From assembly GCA_951394045.1 (NCBI GenBank), contig OX595986.1, positions 682,001-746,000 of the forward strand: a stretch of DNA of 64,000 nt, read 5' to 3'. The position numbers and the translations under genes are program-made. Below are positions 1 through 10,797 of the stretch, one piece after another. The notes under the pieces were generated by a model. It was not told where the DNA came from. It did no database searches and saw only the letters and a list, made by a program, of their open reading frames with translations. Position 1 is the stretch's first letter. Each line of letters starts with the position of its first letter. The stretch comes from Nitzschia sp. DOCU1. Its lineage: Eukaryota > Bacillariophyta > Bacillariophyceae > Bacillariales > Bacillariaceae.

Positions 1-416
1 TGGCGTAGGCCATGGCCGAATGAATGATCTGGATTTGAAAGTCTTATTTTCTCAACATCCGCGGGGGGGGGGCATCGAGAACCTTTCAGAAGACATGGAA
101 AATGGCACCGATTCAAAAACGTGGAATCTTCCAATTTTGGATTCCAGATTCCATATAACTTTCAACAAAATCCAGTTGGGCTATTTTGATTGGAGGAGTC
201 CGTCGTGCGTATGAAGCAATTACGTTTTGGATTTTTTGTTGGCGGGAAGTATGCCAAAAGGCCAGCGGCAGCGACTGACGTAGTACGTGGTGCGCCGAAG
301 AAGACAAATGGTCGATGTTCTTTGGCACTTGACAACGTCTTCGATTCACAGCAGCCGACGAATTCGGTTCTGCAGATCACACCACAGATCCAACACACAT
401 CATCTAATTTTCGACC
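1..416. other. Left-edge intergenic stretch
   Basis: No supported gene is seen. The short ORFs on both strands overlap each other and lack recognisable domains. A run of ten G lies near position 63. The 3' part is presumably promoter and 5' UTR of the gene at 417. Confidence 0.5.
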
Positions 417-1565
417 ATGAAGGTGTACTGTGTAACGTTCCTATTTTCCCTGGTGGCAGCACCATTGGCGTCCGGCTTTTCGGTTGCCGGAATTGCCTCC
501 GTCCATGGTGGCAGCAACAAAGTTGAGGCGCCAAAGACGGTCTTGTCCATGGCGACATGGTCCGATAGTAAGGCAGTCAAGGACTATCAAGAATTTCTTA
601 ACAGTGGTGAACAAGAAATCGAATTAAAGAGAGACGGTCCTTCCGCCATTATCTATTCAGCTAATGGTGCCAATGAACTGGCCGAATCACTCTGGGCCAT
701 GGGCATGGGAGACGATGTGGTGGTTACACCCGACCAAGAGTTGCCCTATGAAATCGGCGGAAGAAATGAATACCCGATCTACATCACGCTTCCACCAAAC
801 CAAATCGCATACTTTCTTTCCAATCTTCCAGAGTCCTACAGGGCTCGATACGAGGACTTTGTCTTCATCTCCGGAGGCCAATACTTTGGAAACATTGAGG
901 ACATCCTCAAGGAGTATGGATACTGTCGGGATTCCATGACTCAGGCCTTGATGACCGGCTTTGAGAAGACTCCCTCAGGTACTTTCAAAGATTTGAGTAC
1001 TTTTCTGGGAGCCGATGCTTCAGGCCAAGAAAAGATGGCGGGTGAATGCTCGGCCTGTGGCAAATGGGCCGGTGCTGTTTACGAACGCCTGGAAAAGAAT
1101 GCCATTCGCTGCAGTGTCGTCTTTTACAGAGATTGGCGACGCAAAATGTGGGAACGAAATATCATGGATGCCGTTTTCAATCTCGTTGGAGCTGTCCGCA
1201 ATGAACCCACCTCTCTCGCCAATGTGGCACAGTACTACGAACAAGAGGTCAGCGAAATGGTCTGGGAGATTTCCCAGCAGTTGCGAGGCTGGAAGGCCAT
1301 GACTCTGACTTATGGATTCGAAGAGAGAATGTTTGGAGTTGCCGAGAACACTGGAGCCGAAAAGCCTTGTGTCTTGATTGATGAAGTATACCCCTACATT
1401 TGGGGAAACAGAGTCTTCACCGAAGCTCCCACCTTTTTGGAATACTTGTGGTATGCCAAGGAAGAAAAAGGCCTGCTTCAAAGCGTTCAACTTCCTCCCA
1501 AGCAAAGCGCTGGAAATAGCAAAATCATGCGTCAAGGAAACATGCGTGCGGACGGTGTTGTCTAA
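417..1565 (+). CDS. Plastid-targeted conserved protein of unknown function
   Basis: Single-exon gene for 382 residues, starting at the first ATG. Residues 1-20 form a signal peptide ending in LASGFS; a phenylalanine right after the predicted cleavage site is the usual mark of a diatom bipartite plastid pre-sequence, and a serine- and lysine-containing transit-like stretch follows. The mature part is soluble with no membrane segment. A CSACGKW motif lies near residue 211. The C-terminal half, with WERNIMDAVFNLVGA near residue 240 and a helical segment after it, loosely recalls the C-terminal domain of ketopantoate reductases, but there is no clear N-terminal nucleotide-binding glycine motif, so I do not assign that function. 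Plastid location is inferred from the pre-sequence. Confidence 0.8.
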   Translation: MKVYCVTFLFSLVAAPLASGFSVAGIASVHGGSNKVEAPKTVLSMATWSDSKAVKDYQEFLNSGEQEIELKRDGPSAIIYSANGANELAESLWAMGMGDDVVVTPDQELPYEIGGRNEYPIYITLPPNQIAYFLSNLPESYRARYEDFVFISGGQYFGNIEDILKEYGYCRDSMTQALMTGFEKTPSGTFKDLSTFLGADASGQEKMAGECSACGKWAGAVYERLEKNAIRCSVVFYRDWRRKMWERNIMDAVFNLVGAVRNEPTSLANVAQYYEQEVSEMVWEISQQLRGWKAMTLTYGFEERMFGVAENTGAEKPCVLIDEVYPYIWGNRVFTEAPTFLEYLWYAKEEKGLLQSVQLPPKQSAGNSKIMRQGNMRADGVV

Positions 1566-1717
1566 AAGATGCATAACCCTGACACGACCGAGAACTGGAC
1601 GGGATGACCCTTTCTATGAAAATTCGGAGTATTAGACTTTACATACACATTACTCTATTTATGATGCTCGATTCGGTTTTCGAATTTTAAAAAGCCAGAG
1701 GGGAAACATCTAGCCAT

Positions 1718-4112
1718 CTACTCAATTTCTTTCGATTTCAGCTCTTCCTTCTGAATATCCAATAGCGAGGTCTTAGCGCCAGTGTCACCAGTACTCTTCG
1801 CGGTGGCCCAAGTAAATTTGGGAATTGCAGGAATCTTTTCTTCGACAGTCTTAGTTTTTGACTTGGGCGTTCCAATCGGTGCGACTGTGCTAGCAGCCTT
1901 GGGTGTTCCAGCTGGGTCCGTGGGCTTCGGGCCACCTCCATTACTGGTGGTCATGAAAGGATCCAACCGGTCAATAGACTCGACACCCAGACGTCTTAGA
2001 CAAGATCGAATATCGTCAAAGGGGTCAGTACGGAGAGGCCCTAGCGATTTGGACAATTGCGTCGCATGGTACTCTTGAAGTCGAGCGATGAAGACATCAA
2101 ACATGGTCGCGGCTTCAACTGAGAAACGTTCAATCATGGCCTTGTCCTTCTCTATCAGAGACTCTGTGTTCTTCAGGCTCTCTTTCATCTGTCCGATTGT
2201 TGTGTTCATGCCAAGGCCCTCGCATTGGACAATTTCTAGTTTCTATACTCCAAAACGGGGGGAAACGGCATTAGTGTGGTCGTCTATGGCGACTATAGAA
2301 AGCACAGAGGACGAAAACTTACCAATTCGCCAACTGCCTTTGTCGACGTTTCAATGCGCTTTCGCAGGTATTCCATCGTCTCGGTCTCCGATTCGAAATA
2401 GCTACGCGTATGTGAGATGTACACTTCCATTTGCCGCGTGGCAAACTCTGCGGAATCGGTGTCTGGCATTGACGCAACTTTCCACGATGCATGGATTGCC
2501 TTGTCAAGAGCATCATCGTAGCTTTTCATTGAATCCACAAGCCCCAAAACAGAGGTACCATATTTGAGAGCTTTAGTAGCCTCTTGGATCTTCTCGTTCA
2601 GGCTCATACCTTCCGCCGAGGACACGGCAGTCTCCACATCGAGTTCAGCTTGTGCATCGGACACTTTGACACAGAGCTCCGCATCGTACGTTTCAAGATT
2701 TTCAATCGATTGTTTCAGCTCAAAGATGCGCTGTCGAACAGTCTCACGCTCTTCAGTGAGCTCCTCGATTGTCGAACGCAATTCTTGTGCCGTCTCAGAT
2801 TCCTGTTTTTTCGCCTGCGCCTTAAGCTCCTCGAGATCTGCCTTTTGCAAATCATAGCTTGCCTTGGCATCTTCTCCAACCAGGGCCAGCATAATATCGG
2901 ACCTATCAATTTGTGTCTCTCCCGCAGCTTCACCGTTCACTACAGCTTCGGGCCCACCTCGCAAGCTCGCACAAGCCGATCGTGCCATAACCCCATAGCG
3001 CTTTGCCGCCGTCATTTGTATCTCGCGCTGCGAGAGAATCTTTGCAATGTCCTTGTCCCCATTCATCGTCAAAGGCGAAGCGCTAGAAGTATCCAATGAC
3101 ACCTTTGGCGCGACCATGTTAGCATTGGATTCCCCGATAGCTAGTGAAATCCGCGAGACAATGAACCTCGACACGCGTTCCGCAAAATCCTTTGCATCTG
3201 GGTGTTGCATTAGATAAATCCGCCTTGCCTGCTTCAACAATGGTTCAAAGGTATTTTGTGTTTCCGCAGCCGCGGCAGGCGATATCCCACTCTTTCCTAG
3301 TAGGCTACCCACGAGCCGCACCATGGATGGCAAGACAAACTTTTCGAAATGACCCTGATCCTCGGCCTCTGTGATGGACCTGCGGAAAATTGTAACCAAG
3401 GCCATAGTTTTCGTGGTGGCACACAAATCTTCCAACTATACAAGAAAGTAGCGATCAAAACGGAGGTGAGCACAGATCCAACTCTTGATTCTAAAAGAAG
3501 AGCAGGTTGGTTACTTACATCTCGAGGCTTTGCCGCCTTACTGACCCATTCTGTCAATGCAAATATAGCATCCGTCATATTCTCAAAGCCAGCTACAGTT
3601 TCCAGGCGCTGCTCCAAACTCGCCGGTGGACGCGTTGGTGCAGGAGTTGTGTCCTCGGGTTCGACGGCTTTTGGCACTGCCTTTTCCTTCTTCGGTTCCG
3701 ATGGAACGGCGCCGCTAGACTTGCCCCCACCTTGTTTCGGCTCGTCTTTGTTGCTGTCGCCCTTTCCCCCCTTGAGATATTTCAAGACTGCCTCATATTC
3801 ATCGTACTCCAAATTCTTATCCCACATCTCTTCCATTGCCCGATCAATCTGCCGAGCGGAAAAGCCATCAGCCATGAGACGATTTCGCAGAATAGCATGT
3901 GGGTTCATATTGCTGGGCGCCGTGGTCGTTCCAGAAGACGCTTGCGTCTTTTGCTGCACTGGTTGATGCGAACTGTCATCCGCACTGCTGCCCGTGGATT
4001 TGGCATCATCGGTTTGCCCTTTGGACTTCTTCTTGCGGTTTCGTTTCTTCTTCTTTTTGGCTTCTCCCGAGTCATTCACTACCGGGTTAGCGGCTTCTTC
4101 CGGCTTTGCCAT
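1718..4112 (-). CDS. Three-exon coiled-coil protein with UBA-like segment
   Basis: Exons on the minus strand are 4112-3519, 3435-2323 and 2242-1718, giving 743 residues. Both introns (83 and 80 bases) have GTAAGT donors and AG acceptors and are phase 0. The N-terminus is rich in lysine and serine (KKKKKRNRKKKSKG near residue 20), a basic nuclear or RNA-binding type stretch. Around residues 65-110 a short helical region, HAILRNRLMADGFSARQI onward, resembles a UBA three-helix domain. The centre (about 400-560) is strongly coiled-coil, with runs such as ELRSTIEELTEERETV. The C-terminus is proline- and threonine-rich. No catalytic motif is visible. The UBA reading is inference; an adaptor or RNA-associated role would be a guess. 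Confidence 0.75.
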
Positions 4113-4698
4113 GTTGTTGCTGTTGTTGTTTTGTGCCCACAGACCTGCAGAGGTTGAAAATCTAATAATAATTCAATGCCAGCAACAGCAATCGACTTCG
4201 CCAAATCCTTGAGACTAATGAAGAAGCAATAAAACAAGCAGATTCTTGCCCCGGACCTTTCTCTTGGACGCTGAAAGATGTCCAAGGTTGTCAATTATAC
4301 CGATGTGCGTGTGATATGGATATGATGGAGAGACGGTGGGGGGTTTGTAAAAGCGACCGATAATAACCGCTAAAATATCGTAGCAAGTCTCCTGTCGCCT
4401 TCTCGCTTATATTTACCCTATTTACTTATGACAACCGCGGCAAAGCCACCCGAAAATGTCGTGTCTGTGGCGGTTTTGGCGTGGTTTCACACGACAGACC
4501 TCTCGGCCACTTCCGGTCGGATTTCTGCGGACCTCACAAAGCAAGCGGGATCCGAACGTAGGGCGCGAGGCGTCACACCTGGGACCGCGAGCACACATCT
4601 CGATCACATCGGATAGATACTTTCTAGCTACTACTAGCTGCTACTAGAGAGGAGCTTGTACAACAAGTGGCTGTGGCCAAAATGTAATTTCATAGATC
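4113..4698. other. Intergenic stretch between two minus-strand genes
   Basis: It contains the promoter side of the coiled-coil gene and the 3' side of the RETICULATA-related gene. Overlapping short ORFs on both strands show no domain. Nothing else seen. Confidence 0.4.
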
Positions 4699-5891
4699 TT
4701 ATTTCAGCTTTTGCAGTCCGAAGTAGCGCATTCCCGTAATCGCTAGAATGGAACCAAGTAGTCCGTTCCCCCATCTGATTGCGAAGATCATCGCGGATCG
4801 AAGGGCGGGTATCTGGCGTAGTATACGATCAATGAATGGTTCCACAACTCCCTGCAAGATCTGATATCGAACATTGCTAACCAAGGCCATGAAACAACCC
4901 GTGTACAAAGCAGCGAGCCAAACGTTGACCGGCTTTGTGGCGGTGACAATGGATGGAAAGAGTAGGGATCGTACGTAGATAAAGAAACCAGCAAGGCCGT
5001 ACCCCACAGTACTTGAGATGAAACCAGCTCGAAAGAGTGGCCACATGGGCGCCAGAAAGGAGCCACATCTTTGCCAAAGCGTTGGTCTCGTCACACCATC
5101 CATTAAGAAAGGTTGAAACGCGTTCGTCGGGACCGGCATGTTACCCAACATGAGATCCTTGGGACCTTGTTTCTCGATTTCCCCTTTTGCACTTTGTATT
5201 TCTTGTGGTGAAGTTGTCGTCTTGGCAACTCGCCACATGCTGCATTCAGCGGTAGGACAAAGAATAACAATGAAAATCGTCGAGGTGAGTTGTAGTGGAC
5301 TGTTTGCACCCATACAGGGCTTTCAAAACAACGCCATTGGCATGTTCAAAAGACAGACAAAGATGCGACGTACAACCGGATTAGATTCCGTGAACGGCCC
5401 AATGGGTCCCTTCACGTACTACCAATCTAAATCATACATGTTTTGTTGTTCCAGAGGAATCGGCTTTGGGCTGCGGTGGATTGTCCGCGGGGCTCAAAAA
5501 TTTGACAAAGTCTCTGGGGACATCATCCGACGCAAAGGTACCACAGAAGCCTGTCCACGTACCTGTAGTATTTGCCAAAGACAGCCGTCAAAATCGCTGG
5601 TACCACAAAGTCAGCTTCGGGAATCAGTCGATCGGCACCACGACGATTCCATTCAGCTGCAAACTGCGAACCTGCCGCGAGTATCACCTCAGTCAACGAC
5701 TTTTGAGGAAATGCTGGATCTGCAGCCACGCGACACTTATATCCCTGGCGAAGTTGCTCGCTCCATTTGGAGACTTGCGGCGAAAATTGGTAGGAGTTCC
5801 CTCTCGTGGCTTGGCACCAGAATACCAGAAGAAAGATCCATACCACCCATGGCCTGGACCTCTTGGGGGCTGATGAGAAACCCGCTGTCAT
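4699..5891 (-). CDS. RETICULATA-related (DUF3411) membrane protein
   Basis: Two exons are supported: 5891-5563 and 5239-4699, joined across a 322-base GTACGT...CAG intron in phase, giving 289 residues. The protein has the order typical of plant RETICULATA-related proteins: DPAFPQKSLTEVILAAGSQF, then a charged EWNRRGAD segment, a central membrane segment (GFISSTVGYGLAGFFIYV), then SNVRYQILQGVVE and a last conserved block IRWGNGLLGSILAITG ending in YFGLQKLK. Plant members act in the chloroplast envelope and affect leaf development. The N-terminus is the weak point: the first in-frame ATG after an upstream stop (near 5932) gives a hydrophobic signal-like stretch WVVWIFLLVFW, but another 5' exon cannot be excluded. 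The family call is firm; location and function are inference. Confidence 0.75.
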
Positions 5892-6583
5892 CGTCAGAAG
5901 GCAGTTCTCAATGCATGGATGCCATCGTCGTCAACAATCGGGCTCGGACGCAAGTCTGTAGCGTCTTGAGTGGTGAACAGACTGCTCGTAACCCATCCGC
6001 TACATCGCATCATCGTCGGCCGATGGATCCAAATGATCCCTCCCATTCATTGCTTCGTGGCATTGTGGGGGCATCTTGAATTTCAAAATTCCGAATTCCT
6101 TTTCGATTGACGTCTGTGTCTGGCCATCGACACACGTGACTGCTCTGGCCGGGAATGAATCTTTCGCTGCAGACTCAAGCTTCCTGATGTAGTAAAACGT
6201 CATAGCAGTAATGCAGCACGTCGCAAGAACCCTGGCTGCCCATTAACTTTGTTAGAAGTGGGATCACTAGTAGGTGGCATCTGCCCACATCCTCAGCATG
6301 ATGGGTCACTCCAGCTGCCACCTGTTGAGAGCCACTGGCAATTGACTCTCGCGAAGTTCGAAGGTGCCTCACTACATCTGAGTCCTCAAGAGCGGCCACT
6401 GAAAGCTTCCAAGGATCATTATGTCGCGTGATAACTGCTCTCGTATGAGCTTAAAAAGACAAGGGGGATTTATGATTAACTTTGGAAGCGAATTGATAGT
6501 TGATATTGCCGCAATTTGATTTTGCGGAGCCCGTTTGCCGAAGTATAGCGTTTTATTCAATTTCGAACCACGGAATCTTTTGT
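5892..6583. other. Intergenic stretch
   Basis: It lies upstream of the RETICULATA-related gene and downstream of the elongase. A 67-codon minus-strand ORF at 6000-6203 could be an upstream exon of the former, but no splice join could be supported. Nothing else seen. Confidence 0.35.
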
Positions 6584-7708
6584 TTATAGATCCTTTTTCA
6601 GTTCGTCGCTGATATCTGAGGAAATGGAGACGTGCTCCGGCACCGAACCGTCCTGGCTGTCAGAGCTCGAGGCTGGTTTTGGGGCTGCCTTGCTTTTCTT
6701 GTACGTCTTCGAAAAGAAATGCATGAAAAGGAAGAACAGGCTAGTCATTTCGAAAATTTGGACACCAAGACATAAGTAATGTTCGGATGCGATAGTTCCT
6801 GCTCGGTGGTGCATGACCGAAACCGCCAAAGTATAAACAACCACAGTGCAGAATTGAAGTAATTGGGACATTGTCAAGTACTTCTTCCATGGACAACGGA
6901 TTTTCAATAGACTAAGGGTGTAGTAAGAATACATCATCACATGGATCCACGAGTTTAGCAAAGCACCGAAATACGCGTCGCCGCCAGGCCAGAGTCTCAT
7001 TGCCAGCCACCATGCCCACGCAATCGAAACGTGGTGATAGACATGAAGAAACGACACCTGCAGGTTAAACGGGTTAGCACGACGTAATTATGGGCCTGCA
7101 AGTCGACATTCAGCAAGAGTTTTACTTGCCTGATCCATTCTTCCCCGCAAGACCATGAAAAATGTATCGAAAAATTCCAGATACTTGTCGACGTAATGGA
7201 TCCAGAGAGCGTGCGAAAGGCCAGGCGTCAGTTTGTAAACATCACCGATAAATGGGTGGTCCTTCACGAGAAGACCCTCCATGATTTTATAAACCATCCA
7301 AAAGTTAAGGAGGACTTGGCCTCCGTTGTACACAACCATCGTTTCCTTCAGGAGCAGTTTCGTGTCTACCGACTCCGACAAGAAGAATTTTGAGAAAACA
7401 CGCAACAATGGAAGCGCCACTAAGTAGGAAACCGTCAGCACAGCCGGAACCTTCCAACTATGTAGTTCGGGCCCGACGGGAGCGGGCTGGGACTCCGGGT
7501 AGAAGCAAAGTTGACCCCAAACTCCGAAAATCGCGGCCATCACCGCCGCACAACCATATCGGGCAGCTACCGTCGGAGGCGCCAGTACAACGCCAATGGG
7601 TGCTTTATCTTCGGTTCTTGCCGTCATCTTTGACGGCCCATGCTTTCCCGACCTTAGAAGCTGGTCAGCGAGAAGCTGCTTCTCTCCCTGCGTTGTTGGT
7701 CCACACAT
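6584..7708 (-). CDS. ELO-family fatty acid elongase, PUFA type
   Basis: Exons 7708-7130 and 7057-6584 encode 350 residues of a multi-pass ER condensing enzyme that adds two carbons from malonyl-CoA to an acyl-CoA. Family motifs occur in order: KYLEFFDTFFMVLRG, the histidine box as QVSFLHVYHH (H198, H201, H202), NSWIHVMMYSYY and LLQFCTVVVYTL. A glutamine leading into HVYHH, rather than HWYHH, is typical of polyunsaturated-chain elongases; this is family knowledge and the exact substrate is not shown. The protein ends in KKDL, fitting a dilysine ER-retrieval signal. The 72-base intron has a GC donor (CAG then GCAAGT) and a CTGCAG acceptor; it falls just before the histidine box. An alternative start is the ATG at 7627, which would remove 27 residues. 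Confidence 0.92.
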
Positions 7709-8440
7709 AGTTTATAAACTTCCCTTCCCGAAAGACGGAAAAGTGGTCTTTTACTGTTGGCCGAACAACACATTTTTCTCGTTTGCAAATTGAGGTAGGG
7801 GAAGCGTGCTCTCGCAGACGAAGTTGGAACATGGAATAAATGGATTCCCGAATTCCATCAATCACTCTACACTATTGGAAATACGAACCATCTAGAAAGG
7901 ATGAGGAATCCTTGACTGCATATTTCCTCTCCAAGGTGGCGACGCATACGTCGGCGTTTTTAGTCGTCATCATCGGCACGCCAGCAGGAGGCAGTGACCA
8001 CGCACCGAACAAGCTGGCGAATGAGATCGCTCGGCTTGCTTTCGCGCCATTTTCCGAGAAAAAGTGAAGACGTAAACGCTAAAGTAGTACTACATTATTC
8101 GTTCGATTGATTAGATTGATTAAACTCATTCATTGCGGGGCGGGGCGGGAGGGGGCCAGAATCGGCACCACCGATTATTCCCCCGTTTTGTCGCCGAGTA
8201 ATATCCTACTATTCTACCGGCATTGAATTTAGTTTCTCGTTTCCTTCTATCACTAGTGGCTTCTGAGTGTTAAGAAGTGAAACTTGTTGACGCAGGTCCG
8301 ACATGGAATCCTAAAGTAGTGGGGTCGCGGATTGGCGGCGCTATAAAACAAAAATAGGATCAGAGATCATCTTGAAATAGCGCGAGTCGGATTGGATCGC
8401 CCCTCTGGCTGCTTCGATAATTCAAGGACAAGACAATGCT
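7709..8440. other. Intergenic stretch with G-rich tract
   Basis: No supported gene. A G-rich tract at 8137-8155 has four G-runs separated by single C or A bases. The ORF at 7840-8067 shows no domain and overlaps an opposite-strand ORF. Confidence 0.4.
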
Positions 8441-9232
8441 TCAACGCCGCTGGAGTTTTCCAAATATATGTCTTGAGAAACTGGATCCGTCCCCCTGAGT
8501 TGCCCGCTGATTGATACGCTGATGATCATCACGAGATACTATGCGTTCGATAATTTCCCCACTCCCTCGAACCAGCCTCCTTCGTCCGCTTTCTTCGTCG
8601 TACACTTCACGAACCGTGCTTTGCTGCTTTTCGTATTGCTCTTTCGACATTGGTGCCATCATGGCGCGTTTTGTTTGTTTTTCTTCGGGAACAGATGCTA
8701 CTTGGTGATCTTCCTTGGAGGACTTGTTATCTTGAGGGGCATGTATTTCAGAGGAAGCTTGCGAGTCGACTTTAAGCGGATTGCCAGATTTATCCTTCTC
8801 CGCGAGATGATCACACATAAGATCCGAGTCGCTAGAATCAACACTCGATTTCCTTTGCTTGCTGCGTTTCTTTGCCTTCTTGCTGTCTTTCTTGCTTGAC
8901 TTCTTTTTCTTTTTCGATTTGTCATGTCTTCGCCTTTTCCGTCGATGTCCGGACGACGAATCACTGGAATCATAGCTTGGATTATCATCCTCGTCACTCC
9001 TTGTCCCGCGTGAAGATCCGCCGTCGCCAAGCCCCTTGCGCGATAATGACGAGGATTCAGTTCGTCGTCGTTTGCGCTTCGTTTTGGAATCCTTGCTCTT
9101 GGATTTCCTTCCACGACGCTCTCGGCTTCGATGACGTCTATGTCTATTCGACGACGATGAGTCGCCACGATCATCACTGCTGGAAGATTCCGACGAATTA
9201 TCATCGTCGTCGGCCTTGTCGTGGCGGGGCAT
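8441..9232 (-). CDS. ARL6IP4 (SRp25)-like nuclear protein
   Basis: About 263 residues from the ATG at 9232 (an in-frame extension to 9262 has no further ATG). The first two thirds are serine, arginine, lysine and aspartate repeats, with nuclear-localisation-like runs such as KRKRRR and KSKKKKKSSKKDSKK. The diagnostic part is the C-terminal 75 residues: APMSKEQYEKQQSTVREVYD, then RRRLVRGSGEIIERIVS and HQRINQRATQGDG, the conserved block of the ARL6IP4/SRp25 family linked to splicing and nuclear speckles. A separate 85-codon frame upstream (9468 to about 9230) could supply a first exon: a GT-AG intron with an acceptor inside the histidine-aspartate-lysine codons would keep frame, but this is not demonstrated. 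Confidence 0.78.
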   Translation of the reverse strand: MPRHDKADDDDNSSESSSSDDRGDSSSSNRHRRHRSRERRGRKSKSKDSKTKRKRRRTESSSLSRKGLGDGGSSRGTRSDEDDNPSYDSSDSSSGHRRKRRRHDKSKKKKKSSKKDSKKAKKRSKQRKSSVDSSDSDLMCDHLAEKDKSGNPLKVDSQASSEIHAPQDNKSSKEDHQVASVPEEKQTKRAMMAPMSKEQYEKQQSTVREVYDEESGRRRLVRGSGEIIERIVSRDDHQRINQRATQGDGSSFSRHIFGKLQRR

Positions 9233-9644
9233 TGCACCTTTTGCTTTGGAGATGAGGTACAAGATCGCTGCGCTCCGGTTATCAGAGATTTTGGCACTTC
9301 AGATACAGGAAGTCGAGGAATAAGATTGTCATGAACCCTTTCGATTGAGTGGGTAATAGAAGAGGCGACAGATAAAGACGCCAACTTAACATAAGAGATG
9401 CTGCTCGGATCCAGGGAATGAAATGCATCGATCATCGACGCCGTGTCGGACTCAAAAACTGCTGCCAAGACCCCTCAAAGTGTGTTTGTAGGTACGTGTG
9501 GTACGTATGTACCAGGCATGAATGCTCGAATAAGTCGGGTGTCCGAAAAACAAAAGAACGTGCAACGACGACGATGAGCATCACATGTCGCAGCCACAAA
9601 CATCCCTCACAGCTTACGAATAGTAGATACATCGTATACACACC
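9233..9644. other. Divergent intergenic region, possible extra exon
   Basis: It separates the ARL6IP4-like gene (minus) from the FSH1-like gene (plus). A minus-strand open frame beginning with an ATG at 9468 reads like ordinary protein for some 60 codons (SIERVHDNLIPRLPVSEVP) and is a candidate first exon or small upstream ORF. Confidence 0.3.
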
Positions 9645-10797
9645 ATGGCAGATCCTTCCAGCGATGACAGTACTCCAGGCGGTGGTAATTTCAAGAGCCA
9701 TTCTCGGTCGGATGGCGGCATGCTGGCGCCTTCCCTTCGCATTTTGTGTTTGCACGATGGGAACTCGAATGCAGGAGCGCTGAGCGACCAGTTGGAGGTT
9801 CTAGGCGAACGTTTGTATGAAAAGCACATGATTGATTTAGTGTATGTCAATGCTCCCCTCCTAGTCAAGGCATCTTCTGAAGATCAGGCTGCGTATCACT
9901 TGAATCCGCTGAACAATAATCCCCAAAGAATTTGGTGGGAGGAAAAGGAGACAGACGACAAAGGGGACGCGGTACCAGCCAAAGAAACTTCACCTGACGA
10001 TGAGAATCGATCGAAGCGAAAGTTTTTGGGATTGGACGCCAGCTTATTGCTACTGCGTCAAATATGGAATTCCATGCCGTTTTGGGGCGTTCTAGCGGTC
10101 GGGCAAGGGGCAGCCGCAGGAGCCTTTTTGCCTCTTTTGCCAGTCTCACCTCCCCCGCAATTCATGATCTTTGTACGAGGAGAGGCTCTGTTGGATGAAA
10201 TGGAACCACTCGTGGACACTGCTCTATCCTCATGCTGTCTTCATCTAATGTCGTCGACGCCTAGTGAATCATCACAGCGTTTGTTGCATCAGTTTGGAGG
10301 AACGGTCTATACAGGAATGACTGAAACCTTTTCCAGCAAGGCATTAAACATAATCGGAAAGGTGAGTGGAGCAGGTGTTGATTATTCGTGAGTACACGCG
10401 AGTGAAAGTGGAAGACCGTCGTCTAATTTTGGATGTACAGTTTCTAGTAGAGCAAAAGAAATCTTTGCGAACAGTAAATGCCGAGGCTGGAAATATTTTG
10501 GTGCTTCAGAATCATTTATATTTGGCAGAACAAGCAGCCGCAAACGCTGTAGCTCAACGAATCGCTATGGACCCTCCCAAGGCACTCATGGCAGTTATTT
10601 CTCCGCAAAATGTGGGTGGTTGGAGTGGAGCGAAACGACAGGCTCCGGAAGGAGGTGGGGCACCCTGCCCCTCAGATTTCTTACTGCGGAGAGAAAAACG
10701 AACGACCGATCCGCATGGACCGACGAGAGAGCACCCGAACCAAAAGAATGCTACAGAGGAAGAAAGTGATAAAGCGGCGGAAACAGAGAATCGGTGA
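9645..10797 (+). CDS. FSH1-family serine hydrolase homologue, catalytic residues lost
   Basis: Exons 9645-10361 and 10441-10797 (79-base GTGAGT...CAG intron, phase 0) encode 357 residues. The fold matches the FSH1 (DUF341) alpha/beta-hydrolase family: strand and oxyanion loop LRILCLHDGNSNAGAL near residue 31, the nucleophile elbow region WGVLAVGQGAAAGAF near 148, and the last core block TVYTGMTETFSSKALNIIGK followed by FL. The family elbow is GxSxG; here it reads AVGQG with Gly153 in place of serine. The usual GxxDxxV loop is SSTPSES, and the HxGGH block reads TGMTETF. All three catalytic positions therefore appear replaced, suggesting a non-catalytic role. The C-terminal 75 residues are a charged extension. 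The same frame stays largely open beyond the stop. Confidence 0.75.

Noticed and set aside
417..1565. Ketopantoate reductase assignment for the first gene
   Set aside because: Only a loose resemblance in the C-terminal half and no N-terminal GxGxxG-type NADPH motif.
5138..6079. 313-codon plus-strand ORF
   Set aside because: It is the opposite-strand shadow of the RETICULATA-related gene, whose exons have clear family motifs.
7840..8067. 75-codon plus-strand ORF
   Set aside because: Overlaps an opposite ORF, lacks motifs and lies in the elongase upstream region.
8698..9468. 256-codon minus-strand ORF
   Set aside because: Most of it overlaps the ARL6IP4-like gene in another frame with arginine-isoleucine shadow composition; only its first ~80 codons might be an exon.
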